Assembly: GCF_013426915.1 (NCBI RefSeq)
Contig: NZ_AP023180.1
Location: forward strand, 744,001-808,000
Source: Paraburkholderia sp. PGU19
Lineage (GTDB): Bacteria; Pseudomonadota; Gammaproteobacteria; Burkholderiales; Burkholderiaceae
DNA: 64,000 bases
Reading direction: 5' to 3'
In this document: positions 54,954 through 62,944 of the stretch, one piece after another
Numbering within the stretch: position 1 is the first letter of the stretch
Layout of the letters: each line of letters starts with the position of its first letter
The notes under the pieces: generated by a model
What the model saw: the letters and a program-made list of their open reading frames with translations, nothing else
What the model was told of the DNA's origin: nothing
The model's database searches: none
Program-made: the position numbers and the translations under genes

Positions 54954-55013
54954 TGGTGTCGCGCCGCGCGGCCTGCGAAGTGGGCGCGCGCGGCGTTGTT
55001 GCTGTGTTGTCTC

Positions 55014-55949
55014 TTACCCGCCCACGGCCTCGACGATCCGCTTGCACATCGCCTTGTCAGGGTATGGGCCGACGCCCGCCTGCACGTTATCGGCCATGTA
55101 CTCGGGGCGTCCCGTGCCGGGAATCACGACGGTGACGGACGGTTGCGCGAGCACGAATTTCAGCAGCAGTTGCGCCCACGTCGTGCAGCCGATGTCGGCG
55201 GCCCACGCGGGCAGCGGCATCTTGCCGACGCGCGACAGCAACCCGCCGCCGCCGAACGGCTGATTGATCACGACACCGACGCTGAGATCGCGCGCGAGCG
55301 GCAGAATGCGCTGCTCGGCGTCGCGATCGTCGGCGGCGTAGTTGATCTGCACGAAGTCGGGCTTCTCGCTGCGCATCACACTGGCAACTTCATCGAACGC
55401 GCCTGACGTGTAGTGCGTAATGCCGATATAGCGAATGCGCCCGCGCGCTTTCCAGTCGCGCAGCGTGGCGAGTTGCGTGCGCCAGTCGACGAGGTTGTGG
55501 ACCTGCATCAGGTCGATCTTCGGTTGTTGCAGGCGACGCATCGACTCTTCCATCTGCGCGATGCCTGCGGCTTTGCCTTGCGTCCACACCTTGGTCGCGA
55601 CGAACGCCTTGTCGTGCGCGTCGAGCCGCGTGAGCAGCGTACCCGCGACGGCTTCGGACGAACCGTACATCGGGGATGAGTCGATCGTCGAGCCGCCCGC
55701 TGCGAACAGCACTTTCAGCACTTCGGCGAGCCGTGCCTGGCCGTTCGGATCATCGCCGACGTCGAAGGTGCGCCACGTGCCGCAGCCAACGACGGGCAAC
55801 GGTTCGCTAGTAGATGGGATCGCGCGGCGTTCCATGCGGGGGAGCGGTTTTTGCTGGGCGGCGCCGAGGGATGGGATGGACATCGCGAGGGGCAGCATGA
55901 GCGCGCGTTGCAGGAAGTCGCGGCGCGCGGATGGTCGATGGGAACGCAT
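55014..55949 (-). CDS. Aldo/keto reductase, Tat signal
   Basis: The 311-residue protein has a Tat-like N-terminus (SARRDFLQRALMLPLA, residues ~7-22) and an aldo/keto reductase barrel. Catalytic residues are seen in IDSSPMYGSS (Asp and Tyr), FVATKVWTQG (Lys) and LMQVHNLVDW (His). It reduces carbonyls with NADPH; export of an AKR is uncommon but known in Burkholderiales annotations. It is convergent with msrA and precedes a damaged RidA gene on the same strand. Confidence 0.9.
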   Translation of the reverse strand: MRSHRPSARRDFLQRALMLPLAMSIPSLGAAQQKPLPRMERRAIPSTSEPLPVVGCGTWRTFDVGDDPNGQARLAEVLKVLFAAGGSTIDSSPMYGSSEAVAGTLLTRLDAHDKAFVATKVWTQGKAAGIAQMEESMRRLQQPKIDLMQVHNLVDWRTQLATLRDWKARGRIRYIGITHYTSGAFDEVASVMRSEKPDFVQINYAADDRDAEQRILPLARDLSVGVVINQPFGGGGLLSRVGKMPLPAWAADIGCTTWAQLLLKFVLAQPSVTVVIPGTGRPEYMADNVQAGVGPYPDKAMCKRIVEAVGG

Positions 55950-55959
55950 CGACTTTGCG

Positions 55960-56361
55960 TCAGCCAGGACGGCGCGCGATGAAGTCGATCTCGACTAGCG
56001 CGTCGCGCGCGAGACCTGTTACGCCGACGCAGGTGCGCGCGGGCAGCCGTCCCGGCGGGAAATGCGCGGCGTAGACGGCGTTCATCGTTGCTTAGTCGCG
56101 TTTGAATTCAGTGAGGAAGATGCGTGCCGACACGACGTGTTCGAGGCCGAGCCCCATGCCCTTGAGCACCAGCACGAGATTGTCCATGACGCGTTTGGTT
56201 TGCGCGGCGACGCCCTCGGGCAGGGGGGCTGTGTCGTCGTCCGGGGATGTGGGCATCTGGCCCGTGATGAAGACCCAGCCGCCTGATTCCGTCGCATGGG
56301 AAAATGGGCCGACGGGCGTCGGCGCGCCTTCGATCATCCAGAACTGGGTGGGTTCGGTCAT
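55960..56361 (-). pseudogene. RidA-family gene with an internal stop codon
   Basis: The gene would encode 133 residues of a RidA/YjgF protein, starting MTEPTQFWMIEGAP with family motifs WVFITGQMP and VSARIFLTEFKRD. An in-frame TAA at 56092-56094 ends it at residue 89. Reading on gives ATMNAVYAAHFPPGRLPARTCV, the normal family C-terminus with the substrate Arg, to a stop at 55960. In homologues the stop position is usually Tyr (TAC), so one substitution explains the loss. It lies between the AKR gene and palindromic element C. Confidence 0.88.
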
Positions 56362-56620
56362 CGCTTTTGGGTTCCAGGTTTGTTTTGTTGCGGCGCTTGG
56401 TTGAATGGCAAGGTCATACCTTAGCGCGGATTTTTTTGTCATGCAGGTGGGTTTTTGGGTTTTTGTCTGCGACGCTGGTCCGGGTTTATGCCTTTGCGCT
56501 GGCATCCGGTTTGGTTTTTTGGGCCTTTGCGCTGGCATCCGCGATTCGTTAGCCTGCTTCAGGCGTCGCCCCTGTGCGGGGCGGCACCTACTTTTCTTTG
56601 CCGCCGCAAAGAAAAGTAGG

Positions 56621-57798
56621 GGAAGGTCTGAATAACCCGTTTTTTTCGTTGGACTTCTAACCGAACACCTAGATTGAAGATCGTGTCGTCATCCGCACGT
56701 TGTTGAGTCGCTATCAGTCGCATTTTTGCTGGTTGGCGCTGTGCTCATGCGGCGCATTTTCTTCCTTCGTTGCACCGCTTCACAGCATCTTGCGCGCCAT
56801 CCAGAGATTGGCCAGCGCGAACTGCGTTTCGATCTGCGCCGTGTTCTTTGCCAGCCCCCGATACCTCGCCTTCAGATATCCAAACTGGCATTTCAGTACG
56901 CGAAACGGGTGCTCCACCTTCGCTCTCACGCCCGCCTTGAGCCGCTCGATCTTGTTGTAGATCCTGTCCAGCCGCTTTTTCTTGTCCAGCTTGTTTCGCT
57001 TGCCCGGTCTCATCGCGACGTACCACTGGACCGTACCCGTTTCGCCTCGCTTCTCGATGCCCACATAGCCCGCATCGGCAAACGTAACCTTCTCTTTGCC
57101 ATGCAACAGTTCATGCGCCACCGTGATGTCATGAACGTTCGCCGGCGTGCACTTCACGGTATGCACCAGCCCCGACTCCACATCGACTCCGATATGTGCC
57201 TTCATGCCGAAGTACCAGCTGCCGCCTTTTTGCGTCTGACGCATCTCCGGGTCTCGCGTGCCGGGCTTCTTCGTCGAATTGGGTGCCGAAATCAGCGTCG
57301 CATCGACCGCTGAGCCCACCTTGAGCATCAGGCCTTTCGCCTGCAGGATCTCGTTGACCGTCGCCAGTATTCTGGCCGACAGTTCATGGGCCTCAAGCAG
57401 GTGGCGGAACCGCAGGATCGTGCTTTCGTCTGGCAGCCGCGTCATGCCCGTGCCCAGCAGCGCGAACTCCCGATACAGCGGGATGTCGTGTAGCGCCTCC
57501 TCCATGGCCGGGTCCGAGAGACTGAACCACTGCTGCAGGAAGTGAATGCGCAGCATCGTCTGGATCGGAAACGGTGGCCGCCCGGTCTTGCCTTTGGGAT
57601 AGTGTGGCTCGATGAGCGCGATCAGTTTCTGCCACGGCACCACGCGAGTCATCTCGTCGAGAAACTCGCGCTTGCGGGTACGCTTCGTTGACAGATCCAG
57701 GCCAAGACCAAGCTGTGTCATCACGCAACTCCTTTAACTATCCTGCTTCCAGGATAGTCAACCCTCACGGCAATGCCAGGACCTTTTGCAGAGATTCC
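56621..57798 (-). mobile_element. IS5-family insertion sequence (1178 bp)
   Basis: Ends are imperfect inverted repeats (GGAAGGTCTGAATAA left, GGAATCTCTGCAAAA right, read inward). The element is flanked by TAGG on both sides (56617-56620 and 57799-57802), and copies A and B carry a single TAGG at the same point. This shows the exact insertion site and a 4-bp duplication. It encodes one transposase on the minus strand and appears complete. Confidence 0.93.
56780..57724 (-). CDS. IS5 family transposase
   Basis: The 314-residue protein is a DDE transposase. The N-terminal part has the DUF772-like region (GRPPFPIQTMLRIHFLQQWF, residues ~48-67). The catalytic Asp residues are in VDATLISAPNS and FADAGYVG, and the Glu in VRAKVEHPFRVLK fits the R-x3-E-x6-K signature. 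The frame is open from end to end, so the element could be active. Confidence 0.95.
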   Translation of the reverse strand: MMTQLGLGLDLSTKRTRKREFLDEMTRVVPWQKLIALIEPHYPKGKTGRPPFPIQTMLRIHFLQQWFSLSDPAMEEALHDIPLYREFALLGTGMTRLPDESTILRFRHLLEAHELSARILATVNEILQAKGLMLKVGSAVDATLISAPNSTKKPGTRDPEMRQTQKGGSWYFGMKAHIGVDVESGLVHTVKCTPANVHDITVAHELLHGKEKVTFADAGYVGIEKRGETGTVQWYVAMRPGKRNKLDKKKRLDRIYNKIERLKAGVRAKVEHPFRVLKCQFGYLKARYRGLAKNTAQIETQFALANLWMARKML

Positions 57799-58414
57799 TA
57801 GGCAAAAGAAAGCGGCTCACACCGCCAACATTTCTTCTTGCCTGAGGGCCCCCAAAGGGTCTTACGCTTCACACAACAACGGCTCTGTTGGCGCGTGTTG
57901 CCAACGCTTTGAATAAACGCATCACCCGCTTCGAATGCATTTGCACGGGCAAGCGGCAGCGAATGGTATGGGCCGCCCAGGTGGCAAACTGTGTGTAGGT
58001 TGTCGCGGCGTATAGCGTCGCGCTCTTACATGGTGGCAAGCGTGCGCTATCGGTCCGAAGTGAAGCGTGCGAGGCACTACGGCCTACACACAGTTTGCCA
58101 CCTGGGCGGCCGTGGAATATCTGGGACGGCGTGCTGCGACGCGGGCGCGCGAAGCGGGTGAGGCGCACCGCAAGAGCGCTGGCAACGAACGTGGGTCACG
58201 TGGTTGCCGTGTGAAGCGTAAGAACCTTCGGGGGCCCTCAGGCAGGAAGAAGAATTGGCGGTGTTAGCCGCTTTCTTTTGCCTACTTTTCTTTGCGGCGG
58301 CAAAGAAAAGTAGGTGCCGCCCCGCACAGGGGCAACGCGTGAAGCTAGATAACAAATCGCGGATGCCAGCGAAAACACAAGCACACCACACCAGCGTCGC
58401 AGACGAAAAAAAAA

Positions 58415-59548
58415 TCACTCCACGCCAGCAGCCCGACAAAAAACCCGCCGCGCCGCCTTAGGCGCATCAGCACCAACCTCGACAACATCCCGCCACCACC
58501 GCTCCCCGCGATGCGGCGCCCCCAGATCCACCCTCTCCCCCATCCGTGGAGTCGAAAGCGCAATACCGCGCGCAGCGGCAAGCCCCACGACACGCTCGAA
58601 CGGCTCCTGCCACCGATGCATCGCCAGATCGAAAGTCCCGTTATGAATCGGCACAAGCCAGCGCCCCCGCAGATCGACATGCGCCTGCACCGTATCGTCA
58701 GGCTGCATATGCACGTAAGGCCACTGCGCGTCATACGCGCCCGTCTCCATCAACGTGACGTCAAACGGCCCGAGCCGCTCGCCAATCGCCTTGAAGCCAT
58801 CGAAATACCCAGTGTCGCCACTAAAAAACACCCGCAGATCACCATCGACAATCACCCACGACGCCCACAACGTGCTATTCCCGTCGAACAGACTGCGCCC
58901 CGAGAAATGCTGCGCAGGCGTCGCCGTCAACTGCACACCGTCGATCTCGACACCCTGCCACCAGTCGAACTGCCGCACCTTCGACGCATCGACACCCCAC
59001 TCGATCAGCCGGTCCCCAACCCCAAGCGGCGTCAAAAACACGCCCGTCGTTTCGGCCAGCGCCAGCACCGTCTCGCGATCCAGATGATCGTAGTGATCGT
59101 GCGACAGAATCACGCCGCGCAACGGCGGCAACGCATCACGCGCAATCGGCGGCGCATGGAAACGCTTCGGCCCCATCCGTTTGAACGGCGACGCACGCTC
59201 CGCAAACACCGGATCGGTCAGCCAGAACTGGCCGCGCAGCTTGAGCAGCATCGTCGAATGGCCGAGACGGAAAAGGCTCCGGTCCGGCGCGGCATCCAGG
59301 TCTGCGCGCGTGAGCGCATCGACGGGTAGCGCGCCGGACGGCTCGGTGCCGCGAGGCTTGTTGAGCAGCACGTTCCACACAATCCGCAACGTCTTGCCCA
59401 ACCCTTCGACGGGGCGCGGCTTCACGTTGCGAAAGCGCTCGCCATTGTGCTGCGGCGACGTGCTCGACAACGCCCGGCTGCGCTGCGCCGCCGTGAATCC
59501 CAAAACCTGACTGATGGAGCCGATGATCGATTTCATGCGAAGCGTCAC
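58415..59548 (-). CDS. MBL fold metallo-hydrolase (NAPE-PLD/UlaG-like), cytoplasmic
   Basis: The 377-residue protein has the metal site LSHDHYDHLD (HxHxDH, residues ~151-160), FFSGDTGYFDGF and VPIHNGTFDLAMH. It is related to the exported hydrolase at 14330-15466 but lacks a clear signal peptide; the N-terminus MKSIIGSISQVLGF is mildly hydrophobic. A Met four codons after the first (59536) is an equally good start. It is divergent from a TetR regulator (73-bp gap) that probably controls it. Confidence 0.9.
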   Translation of the reverse strand: MTLRMKSIIGSISQVLGFTAAQRSRALSSTSPQHNGERFRNVKPRPVEGLGKTLRIVWNVLLNKPRGTEPSGALPVDALTRADLDAAPDRSLFRLGHSTMLLKLRGQFWLTDPVFAERASPFKRMGPKRFHAPPIARDALPPLRGVILSHDHYDHLDRETVLALAETTGVFLTPLGVGDRLIEWGVDASKVRQFDWWQGVEIDGVQLTATPAQHFSGRSLFDGNSTLWASWVIVDGDLRVFFSGDTGYFDGFKAIGERLGPFDVTLMETGAYDAQWPYVHMQPDDTVQAHVDLRGRWLVPIHNGTFDLAMHRWQEPFERVVGLAAARGIALSTPRMGERVDLGAPHRGERWWRDVVEVGADAPKAARRVFCRAAGVE

Positions 59549-59621
59549 TCGAGACAGAAGGTAGACTGCACAGTGTAGTTTATTATCTCGAAAAGTAAAC
59601 CCACCGGTGTAAAATTAAAGG

Positions 59622-60257
59622 ATGGACGACAGCACCACCCCTCCCCGCCTGACCGATCGCAAGCGCGCGGCCGTCATCGAAGCGGCCATCGACGAATTTC
59701 GCGCGGCCGGTTTCGACGCGACCAGCATGGACCGGATCGCCGCGCGCGCGAGCGTGTCGAAGCGCACCGTGTACAACCACTTTCCCAGCAAGGAGGCGCT
59801 GTTCGCGGCGATCCTCCAGCAGCTATGGGACGCCAGCAAGGCGGGCGATGCGCCCGGCTATCGCGCGGACAAGCCGTTGCGCCCTCAGCTGATCGAATTG
59901 CTCGCGCAGAAGCTGCGGCTGTTGAACGACGAGGCGTTCATGTCGCTCGCGCGAGTCGCGATCGCGGCGGGCATTCATTCGCCGGAACGCGCGCGGGACA
60001 TGGTGGCGCGCATCGGCGAACGCGAGGAAGGACTGACGGTGTGGATACGCGCAGCCGCCGCCGATGGCAGGCTCGATACGCCGGACCCGGCGTTCGCCGC
60101 GCAGCAGTTGCATGGTCTCGTGAAGGGCTTTGCGTTCTGGCCGCAGGTGACGATGGGCCAGCCGTCGCTGACAACGGACGAACAGAAGACAATCGCCGAG
60201 TCATCGGCGGATATGTTTCTGGCGCACTACGGGACGGCTGCTAACGAGACGGCCTGA
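59622..60257 (+). CDS. TetR family transcriptional regulator
   Basis: The 211-residue protein has the TetR helix-turn-helix (DRKRAAVIEAAIDEFRAAGF, then RASVSKRTVYNHFPSKEALF, residues ~8-52) and a variable C-terminal ligand domain. It is divergent from the MBL hydrolase; the short gap holds an imperfect dyad at 59578-59600 (GTTTA arms) and a ten-base ACTGCACAGT unit near 59565 that could be operators. The ligand is unknown. Confidence 0.93.
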   Translation: MDDSTTPPRLTDRKRAAVIEAAIDEFRAAGFDATSMDRIAARASVSKRTVYNHFPSKEALFAAILQQLWDASKAGDAPGYRADKPLRPQLIELLAQKLRLLNDEAFMSLARVAIAAGIHSPERARDMVARIGEREEGLTVWIRAAAADGRLDTPDPAFAAQQLHGLVKGFAFWPQVTMGQPSLTTDEQKTIAESSADMFLAHYGTAANETA

Positions 60258-60275
60258 TCTCGTCCGTCGCGCGCA

Positions 60276-60932
60276 TCATTCGTGCGCCGCCAGCCCCATC
60301 AGCGTATCCGCGAACCCGCCCCGCACTCTCGACGCAATCCGCGCGCTCGTGACGACACGCGGCGCCGCGCTCCACGCGATCCGCGCCCCCGTCTCGACGA
60401 GCAGCCCCACCAGCGCCACATCCTCGCTGCACGTGAGCGGCGGAAATCCGCCGACGCGGCAATAGGCCCGCGCCGACACGCCGAGATTCGCGCCATGAAT
60501 ATGCCGGTGCCCATCCGCATTCATGTAAGCGCGATAAAACGCTTCGCGGGTCAGTTCGTCGTGCTCGCGCCAGTCTTCGACGAGCACGGGGCCGCACACC
60601 GCTTCCGCATCGAGCGCGAGTTGCGCGACCAGCCAGTCCGGCGCGACGCGGCTGTCGGCATCGGTGAACGCGAGCCAGCGCACGCCCTGTTCGATCAGCG
60701 TCGCCGCGCCCGCTGCCCGCGCCTTGCCGACGTTGCGCACATCGAGCGTCAACGCATGCGTGTCGAAGCAGCGCGCAATCGACTCGGACCCGTCCGTGCA
60801 GCTATCGAGCGCAACCACGATTCTCACCCGTTCGCCACGCAATTCTGGATGGGTAGCGGCGATCCGCGCTGCCTGCAGGCAATCGGCAAGCAGTGCCTCT
60901 TCGTCGTGCGCGGGGATCACTATGCCGATCAT
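60276..60932 (-). CDS. Glycosyltransferase family 2 protein
   Basis: The 218-residue protein is a short GT-A glycosyltransferase: IVIPAHDEEALLADCLQ (residues ~4-20), ALDSCTDGS (~45-53) and the DxD-type motif FTDADSRVAPDW (~94-105). It has no membrane segments. It overlaps the methyltransferase gene by 4 nt and is the third gene of an operon led by an acyl-CoA dehydrogenase-like gene. The acceptor and donor are unknown. Confidence 0.88.
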   Translation of the reverse strand: MIGIVIPAHDEEALLADCLQAARIAATHPELRGERVRIVVALDSCTDGSESIARCFDTHALTLDVRNVGKARAAGAATLIEQGVRWLAFTDADSRVAPDWLVAQLALDAEAVCGPVLVEDWREHDELTREAFYRAYMNADGHRHIHGANLGVSARAYCRVGGFPPLTCSEDVALVGLLVETGARIAWSAAPRVVTSARIASRVRGGFADTLMGLAAHE

Positions 60933-61529
60933 GCGAGCCCCTCGTATTGCGCAACCGAAGACCCATCTTTCGACCACACGTCCAGCAGCAGATCGTGCTC
61001 CGCGTGTTGGACGAGGCGGTTCAGCGTGGGCAGCGCATCGAAGCGCGCGTGTACATCGTCGGCGGTTTGCAGCTTGCCTTCGAACGGATGACGCCAGTGG
61101 CATGCGACGAGCGTGCCATCCGCTGTCAACGACGCGCACGCGCGCTGCGCAAGTTCTGCCGTCGCTTCGCGCGACAGGTAATAGCACAACTCGCCGATCA
61201 CGATCAGATCGAAGCTGGCGTCGGGCCATTGGTCCGGCATCGCGCGCTGCTCGACGGTGATGTTGCGCACGCCTGCAAGACGTTCGCGTGCAAGAACGCA
61301 CGGCATGGTTGCTGATGTCGCACGCGTACAGGCTGTCGCAACGCTGCGCGAGCAGCGCCGACAATTCCCCGTTCGAACACGCCGGCTCGAAGCCCGACCG
61401 ATAGCGCTCGCGCGGCAGCGCCGCGATGGTCAGCAGGCGCTTGCGGCGCTCATACCAGCTCGCGCGATAGTCCCAGGGGTCGTCGTCCTGTCGGTACAGA
61501 TCGTCGAAATAGGCGGCGGGGAAAGACAT
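60929..61529 (-). pseudogene. NodS-like SAM methyltransferase gene, frameshifted
   Basis: The gene would encode about 200 residues of a class I methyltransferase. The start is MSFPAAYFDDLYRQDDDPWD and the first part reads to LYACDISNHAV (61529 to ~61298). The second part in another frame continues LARERLAGVRNITVEQRA and FDLIVIGELCYYLS (61306-60929). Removing one T near 61295 (CGTTCTT to CGTCTT) joins them into HAVRLARERL. It is either a decayed gene or an error. It sits between the acyl-CoA dehydrogenase (11 nt away) and the glycosyltransferase (4-nt overlap). Confidence 0.85.
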
Positions 61530-61540
61530 GCGTGCGAACC

Positions 61541-62692
61541 TCAGTCGCGTCCAGGATGAACGCCAAGGTTCCAGGTCTCGCCTGGTTCGTCGTCGAGCAA
61601 CGTCCGGCCGAGTGCGCACTCGTCGCGCTCGGCATGGCTTTGCAGCAAAAACACGGGCAGATCGGCGATCGCGCGAGCGAACCACGGGTCCGTGCAGAAC
61701 GGCGCCGCGCCGAGCGCACGCGACACGTGCTGCATTACCTGCTCCGCCGCCTGCTCGACGGCAACCCGCACGCGCAGCGCGCATTGCTGCGCATCGTCGC
61801 GCGGATGCCCGTCGATCCATGCGGCCGACTCGCGCAGCAGCGCGGCCACGGCCGATAGCTCGGCGTCGGCGGCCCCCAGATGCGCGCACGCGTGCGGATC
61901 GTCGTGACGCTTGACGCTGTCGCGCAGAATCGACGCGAGCGCCGCCGCACAGCCGTACCAGCAGGCTGCAATGCCGGCGCCGCCGTGCCAGAAACCCGGA
62001 CGCGACAGATACGCGCCAGCGTTGCTGACCTGCACTGCGCGCGCGCCATCGAAGCGCACGCTGCTCGTGCCCGTCGCGCGCATGCCGACGGCGTGCCAGC
62101 CGCCCGGATCGATGGCAATCGCCGGCTGCGACAGTTCGACGGCAGCCAACACCGGCTCGTCGCCGCGCCATGCCGTGACCAACGCATGCGTCACGTGCGG
62201 CGCGCCCGAGCACCAGGGTTTGGCGCCTTCGAGCGTCAGCGCATTGCCGCCCGTCGCATGCGCGATCAGCTTCGCGTTCGGTGGCTCGGCGGTCCACACG
62301 GCCCAGTTGCCGTCGTCCGCGAGTTCGGTGCGGCCCAGTTCCGCGAGGATGGCGAGCGCATCGGTGTGCGCTTCGTAGAGCTTCGCCAGCGACAGGTCGC
62401 ATGCCGCAACGGCCGCGAGACCGCGCCAGCGCGTCGCCGTTTCGCCACGCCCCGGCAGCGGCAGCCAGTCCATGCCGCGCGCGCGCAAGGCATCGAGGGT
62501 GGCCGCGCGGCTGGTCGCCTGTTCGTCGCCGAAGCGCACGTTCGCCAGATAACGCTCCAGGGCAGGAACGAGCGCATAGCGTTTCGGCTCGATGTCGGCG
62601 TCCGGCTCCTCGTCGGACAGACGCAATCCGCTGTTGATGTACCACGCAGCGGGCGCGGCGCGCCGCAGGGGATCGTGGCCGATATCGTTCAT
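61541..62692 (-). CDS. Acyl-CoA dehydrogenase family protein
   Basis: The 383-residue protein resembles acyl-CoA dehydrogenases in the N-terminal helices (ATRWRGLAAVAACDLSLAKL, residues ~87-106) and the beta domain (LTLEGAKPWCSGAPHVTHAL, ~151-170). The usual catalytic Glu region in the C-terminal domain is not obvious, so it may be a divergent relative. The start has a GGAGG ribosome site. Such genes often occur with a methyltransferase and a glycosyltransferase as here; the common product is not known to me. Confidence 0.82.
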   Translation of the reverse strand: MNDIGHDPLRRAAPAAWYINSGLRLSDEEPDADIEPKRYALVPALERYLANVRFGDEQATSRAATLDALRARGMDWLPLPGRGETATRWRGLAAVAACDLSLAKLYEAHTDALAILAELGRTELADDGNWAVWTAEPPNAKLIAHATGGNALTLEGAKPWCSGAPHVTHALVTAWRGDEPVLAAVELSQPAIAIDPGGWHAVGMRATGTSSVRFDGARAVQVSNAGAYLSRPGFWHGGAGIAACWYGCAAALASILRDSVKRHDDPHACAHLGAADAELSAVAALLRESAAWIDGHPRDDAQQCALRVRVAVEQAAEQVMQHVSRALGAAPFCTDPWFARAIADLPVFLLQSHAERDECALGRTLLDDEPGETWNLGVHPGRD

Positions 62693-62944
62693 GCAAACCT
62701 CCATCGCAAGCTTGGGAGAGTGTTGGGTCCGACGTGGCATCCGCGGATCAAACGGGTGCATTGCGAGCGACGACGCAAGCGGCATGCCCATGCGAAGCCA
62801 CGCGCGCCGTTCCGACGTAAGCTGTCTACGGACGTTGATGGACGCAAGCCGCGAGACGGCATGCCGATTGCACCCGTGCAAGCAAACGCCCTTTGCGCGC
62901 GGCTGACGGCATGCGCCGCGCGGCCGTTCTCGACGAGGAAAACA

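Larger units (their letters stand above)
56530..58371. repeat. Palindromic intergenic element, copy C, split by an insertion sequence
   Basis: Boundaries CGCTGGCATCCGCG (56530-56543) and its inverse (58358-58371), the left hairpin 56587-56620, the right hairpin 58281-58314 and the inner pair (near 57975 and 58085) match copies A and B. The IS sits at the end of the left hairpin. Without the IS (1178 bp) and one 4-bp duplication the element is 660 bp. An extra left boundary unit lies at 56498. It separates the damaged RidA gene from the 3' end of an MBL hydrolase gene. Confidence 0.88.

Noticed and set aside
56780..57724. Possibility that the IS carries cargo or is part of a larger mobile island
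   Set aside because: The IS ends are defined by inverted repeats and a 4-bp duplication, with only a transposase inside. Flanking genes look like ordinary chromosomal genes with normal codon use.
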